DNA of 64,000 bases from Paenibacillus sp. JZ16 (GTDB lineage Bacteria > Bacillota > Bacilli > Paenibacillales > Paenibacillaceae). The position numbers and the translations under genes are program-made. The stretch lies in the NCBI RefSeq assembly GCF_015326965.1, contig NZ_CP017659.1, positions 4,530,001 through 4,594,000 on the forward strand, in the 5' to 3' direction. Positions 61,441 to 64,000 of this stretch are shown piece by piece (position 1 is the first letter of the stretch; every line of letters starts with the position of its first letter). The notes beneath the pieces were generated by a model that saw only the letters and a list, made by a program, of their open reading frames with translations, was not told the DNA's origin and made no database searches.

Positions 61441-61472
61441 AGCCATACCCATGGATATGGCTTTTTTTTCTT
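61441..61472 (+). terminator. terminator within the potABC leader
   Basis: AGCCATA pairs with TATGGCT around an 8-nt loop (CCCATGGA), followed by eight T residues. It lies about 30-60 nt after the presumed start site. Confidence 0.85.
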
Positions 61473-61501
61473 AGTCGAGACTTCTAGCATCCTCCACCTT
61501 T

Positions 61502-61551
61502 AAGAAACGGATTCTGCCAACCTGAGCACAACAGGCAGTAGGACCGTTTCT
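61502..61551 (+). other. long hairpin in the potABC leader
   Basis: AAGAAACGG (61502-61510) pairs with CCGTTTCTT (61543-61551), and TTCTGCC inside pairs with GGCAGTA. Only a weak T run follows. Could be a second terminator, a processing site or part of a regulatory fold. Confidence 0.55.
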
Positions 61552-61637
61552 TCTTAGTGGGGAACGTTTTTGTGCATACTGGTTAGCAGAAATGTACACA
61601 TGGAATAGGTCACATTTTGAAGAAGGGGTTGATGCAT

Positions 61638-62603
61638 GTGATTGAACTTGTCCAGATCGAGAAGCATTTTCAGGGACAAGCGGTCGTGCATCCGCTGTCG
61701 CTCTCCATTAAAGAAGGGGAATTCCTGACTTTGCTGGGCCCCAGCGGCTGCGGCAAAACGACGATTCTCCGAATGATAGCAGGATTCGAACAGCCAACCA
61801 AAGGACAGGTCTGGCTGGCGGGTCAGAATGTGACGGAAATGCCTGCGAACAAGCGGGATTTGAATCTGGTATTCCAACACTATGCTCTGTTTCCGCATAT
61901 GACCGTAGAAGATAATATCGCTTTTGGGTTGAAAATGAAAAAAATGCCACGTCAACTCATCAAGGAGCGGGTGGACGAGGCTGTTGCCATGACGCAGCTG
62001 ACGGCCCTGCGGGAACGCTTCCCGCACCAGCTGTCCGGCGGACAGCAGCAGCGCGTGGCCATCGCCCGCGCCATTGCCAACAAACCGAAGGTGCTGCTGC
62101 TGGATGAACCGCTTGGGGCACTGGATCTGCAGCTGCGGAAGAATCTGCAGTCCGAGCTCAAGCATTTGCAGCGGACGCTCGGGATTACGTTTGTATATGT
62201 AACGCACGACCAAGAGGAAGCCATGATGCTCTCCGACCGGATCGTCATCATGAACCATGGACGGGTAGAGCAAATCGGTACGCCGCGCGAGATCTATGCG
62301 AGACCGCATACGCTGTTTGCCGCTACGTTTGTAGGGGAGAATAACGTTTTTTCCTCGCCAGAGGGTCTCTTTGCCGTGCGGCCGGAGAAACTCATTCCCC
62401 AGCGGGAATCGGGTGCCAAGAAGAGCGGCGTGATTGAGGATGTGCAGTACCTCGGCAGCGTTCATAAACTGCTGGTCCAATTGGATGATGAGCCGATGAA
62501 GGTCATGATTGCTCTCGATATCTCGGATGATCAGCCATGGGAGGTTGGCGAACGGGTTGGGGTGAACTGGAACGCCAAAGATGAGGTGATCATCGGATCA
62601 TGA
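61638..62603 (+). CDS. potA: Spermidine/putrescine-type ABC importer ATPase
   Basis: ATPase of about 321 residues. Walker A GPSGCGKTT, Q-loop LVFQHYALFPHM, signature LSGGQQQR, Walker B VLLLDEPLGALD, H-loop THDQEEAMMLSDR; a TOBE-like domain ends the protein. The permeases that follow make a polyamine importer most likely, though other cationic or opine substrates share this family. GTG 61638 lies 9 nt after AGAAGGGG; ATG 61632 is only 3 nt away. The stop overlaps potB by 4 nt. Confidence 0.92.
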   Translation: MIELVQIEKHFQGQAVVHPLSLSIKEGEFLTLLGPSGCGKTTILRMIAGFEQPTKGQVWLAGQNVTEMPANKRDLNLVFQHYALFPHMTVEDNIAFGLKMKKMPRQLIKERVDEAVAMTQLTALRERFPHQLSGGQQQRVAIARAIANKPKVLLLDEPLGALDLQLRKNLQSELKHLQRTLGITFVYVTHDQEEAMMLSDRIVIMNHGRVEQIGTPREIYARPHTLFAATFVGENNVFSSPEGLFAVRPEKLIPQRESGAKKSGVIEDVQYLGSVHKLLVQLDDEPMKVMIALDISDDQPWEVGERVGVNWNAKDEVIIGS

Positions 62604-63448
62604 GGAAATCAAGGTTCCTGTTGACTCCGGTCCTGCTGTGGTTATCCCTGTTCCTGATCGTTCCGATGCTAATCGTGGTCGGCATCTCTTTTCTCTCGCG
62701 GGATTCGCTGGGGAACGTCGTGTTTTCCTTCAGTCTGGAAGGATACAAGACCTTCTTTGATCCATTATATTTGGGGATCTACTGGGATACCTTGGTACTG
62801 TCGCTGCTGACTACGGTGATCTGCTTGTTAGTCAGCTATCCTTTGGCCTATTATATAGCCAACGCTTCCCCGCGTATCCAAACCTGGGGATTAATTCTGA
62901 TCACGGTCCCGTTCTGGATCAACTTTTTGATCCGCACCTATGCCTGGGTCCTGCTGCTTCGGACCCAAGGCGTGGTGAACAGCCTGCTGCTGTGGATGGG
63001 ATGGATCGACGAGCCGATTCAGATGCTGTATACGTACGGCGCCGTACTGCTCGGGATGGTGTATAACTTCATCCCCTTCATGGTGCTGCCGATTTACGTG
63101 GCCCTGGAGCAGATGGACAAGCGTCTGCTGGATGCGGCCAGCGATCTGGGCGCTTCCAGGTGGAAAGCATTCCGGCACATTACCTTGCCGCAGAGCAAAT
63201 CCGGCATCATGACGGGGGCGGTTCTGGTCTATGTCTCGACTTCCGGGATGTTTGTAGTTACGGATATTTTGGGAGGCGCGAAGTCCTCCATGATCAGTAA
63301 TATCATTCAGCAGCAGTTCCTGGGTGCGCGCAACTGGCCCTTTGGAGCGGCGTTGTCGGTGATCTTCGTGATTACGTCCCTGGTGCTGATCCTGCTCTTT
63401 AACCGGGCGATGCAAGCCCGCCATCAACGCGTAGGGGAGGGGAGATAG
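62600..63448 (+). CDS. potB: Spermidine/putrescine-type ABC permease PotB
   Basis: Membrane protein of 282 residues with six helices. The EAA-type loop DAASDLGASRWKAFRHITLP contacts PotA. N-terminal LLTPVLLWLSLFLIVPMLIV is typical. It overlaps potA by 4 nt and potC starts directly after its stop. Confidence 0.93.
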   Translation: MRKSRFLLTPVLLWLSLFLIVPMLIVVGISFLSRDSLGNVVFSFSLEGYKTFFDPLYLGIYWDTLVLSLLTTVICLLVSYPLAYYIANASPRIQTWGLILITVPFWINFLIRTYAWVLLLRTQGVVNSLLLWMGWIDEPIQMLYTYGAVLLGMVYNFIPFMVLPIYVALEQMDKRLLDAASDLGASRWKAFRHITLPQSKSGIMTGAVLVYVSTSGMFVVTDILGGAKSSMISNIIQQQFLGARNWPFGAALSVIFVITSLVLILLFNRAMQARHQRVGEGR

Positions 63449-64000
63449 GTGAAGAAGAAGAATCACCCGCTGCTTGGGATTCACTCTTTCCTTATGATGG
63501 CTTTCATCTATGTACCGATCATCATGATCATTATCTATTCCTTTAACAACACGCGGCTCAGCGGCAATTGGGAAGGATTTACATTCGATTGGTATGTGTC
63601 TCTATTCGAGAACCGGCACGTGATGGAAGCGCTGATGAACAGTTTAACGGTGGCGGTCATATCGACGATCATTTCTACCCTGCTCGGAACTGCGGCGGCG
63701 CTCTCGCTTCGGACTCTGGGACGCCGAGGTCGCAGCGGCATGAACGGGCTGCTGTATCTGCCGGTCATTATCCCGGATATTATTATGGGGCTGTCGCTGC
63801 TGGTATTGTTTAGTCAACTGAATATGCCGCTTGGCAAGACGACGGTGATCATCGCCCATATTACGTTCAGCCTGTCGTATGTGTATGTCGTAGTGACCGC
63901 CAGACTGTCGGGCATGGGCAAACAGCTGGATGAGGCGGCCCAGGATTTGGGCGCTACGCCTTGGCAGACGTTCCGGCATGTTACATTGCCGCAGATTGCT
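63449..64000 (+). CDS. potC: Spermidine/putrescine-type ABC permease PotC, 3' end outside window
   Basis: The open frame runs from GTG 63449 to the window end, 184 codons, without a stop. The product has the PotC N terminus (FIYVPIIMIIIYSFNNTRLSG), helices at about 15-37, 65-85, 100-120 and 130-150, and the EAA loop EAAQDLGATPWQTFRHVTLP at the very end. It starts immediately after potB (GGGGAGGGGAG upstream). A PotD-type binding protein is expected beyond the window. Confidence 0.92.
   Translation, partial: MKKKNHPLLGIHSFLMMAFIYVPIIMIIIYSFNNTRLSGNWEGFTFDWYVSLFENRHVMEALMNSLTVAVISTIISTLLGTAAALSLRTLGRRGRSGMNGLLYLPVIIPDIIMGLSLLVLFSQLNMPLGKTTVIIAHITFSLSYVYVVVTARLSGMGKQLDEAAQDLGATPWQTFRHVTLPQIA

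Larger units (their letters stand above)
61294..61637. other. leader region of potABC with promoter, terminator and hairpin
   Basis: About 340 bp without a gene. A sigma-A promoter (61375-61403) is followed after only about 60 nt by a terminator (61441-61472), then by a second long hairpin (61502-61551) before potA. The arrangement suggests an attenuated leader or a small RNA. Confidence 0.6.

Noticed and set aside
61554..62480. Minus-strand open frame of 308 codons
   Set aside because: Antisense of potA with low-complexity His/Leu/Gln content; not a gene.

Overview
The window looks like a chromosomal segment of an endospore-forming, low- to mid-GC member of the Bacillota, most likely Paenibacillus. 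Reasons: Bacillus-type gene order (hprK-lgt-ppaX-acetyltransferase; the his operon led by hisZ; TPR gene-trxB; rapZ-yvcK-whiA-HPr/crh), strong AGGAGG-type ribosome binding sites, many GTG/TTG starts, coat-type proteins, and interspersed intergenic palindromes. The genus assignment is inference from gene content; no database search was run.

Layout. 1-2.8 kb: 3' part of a 23S rRNA gene, no 5S gene after it, then eight tRNAs (Ser, Met, Val, Thr, Asp, Phe, Tyr, Lys) and a terminator. 2.9-10.5 kb: a PucR/CdaR-type regulator, an MsmX-type sugar-importer ATPase, then hprK-lgt-ppaX-acetyltransferase and a membrane acyltransferase. 10.9-19.8 kb: a complete histidine operon (hisZ G D B H A F IE J) followed by a divergent PRPP synthetase paralogue, which makes the pathway's first substrate. 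19.8-22.7 kb: TPR-HTH protein and trxB. 22.8-49.0 kb: an accessory block in mixed orientation that separates trxB from glcK-rapZ-yvcK-whiA. It holds a CotF-like coat protein, GNATs, an XRE-methyltransferase, a possible aminoglycoside-modifying trio (APH(3')-like, GNAT, AAC(6')-like), a tricarboxylate transporter plus malic enzyme operon (tctCBA-mae) with a divergent CitS/T-type two-component system, a VanZ-RDD membrane gene, a membrane gene that appears to start with CTG, a PopT (DUF368) lipid-carrier transporter, a serine beta-lactamase-like hydrolase, a YtrA/YtrB-like GntR-ABC operon, and an ABC transporter plus DesK/DesR-like operon. 49.1-53.4 kb: glcK, rapZ, yvcK, whiA and an HPr-family protein. 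53.7-57.3 kb: BmrA-like ABC exporter with an OmpR-type two-component system. 57.3-58.0 kb: gene-free, repeat-rich. 58.0-64 kb: glutamine-type ABC importer (binding protein fused to permease), a SIMPL protein, and potA-potB-potC (cut by the window end).

Common thread. Several genes concern carbon catabolite control: HPr kinase, PpaX (removes the pyrophosphate made by HprK), an HPr with both His15 and Ser46, glucokinase, an MsmX-type ATPase, and a near-perfect CcpA (cre) site placed over the start of the tctCBA-mae transcript. The least ordinary signals are regulatory: a CTG start with an excellent ribosome binding site, an FNR/CRP-type box overlapping a second palindrome, a perfect palindrome over the GntR-ABC promoter, a promoter-terminator leader ahead of potABC, and two families of degenerate repeats at 57.3-57.8 kb. 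I see no CRISPR array, transposase, integrase or prophage gene.
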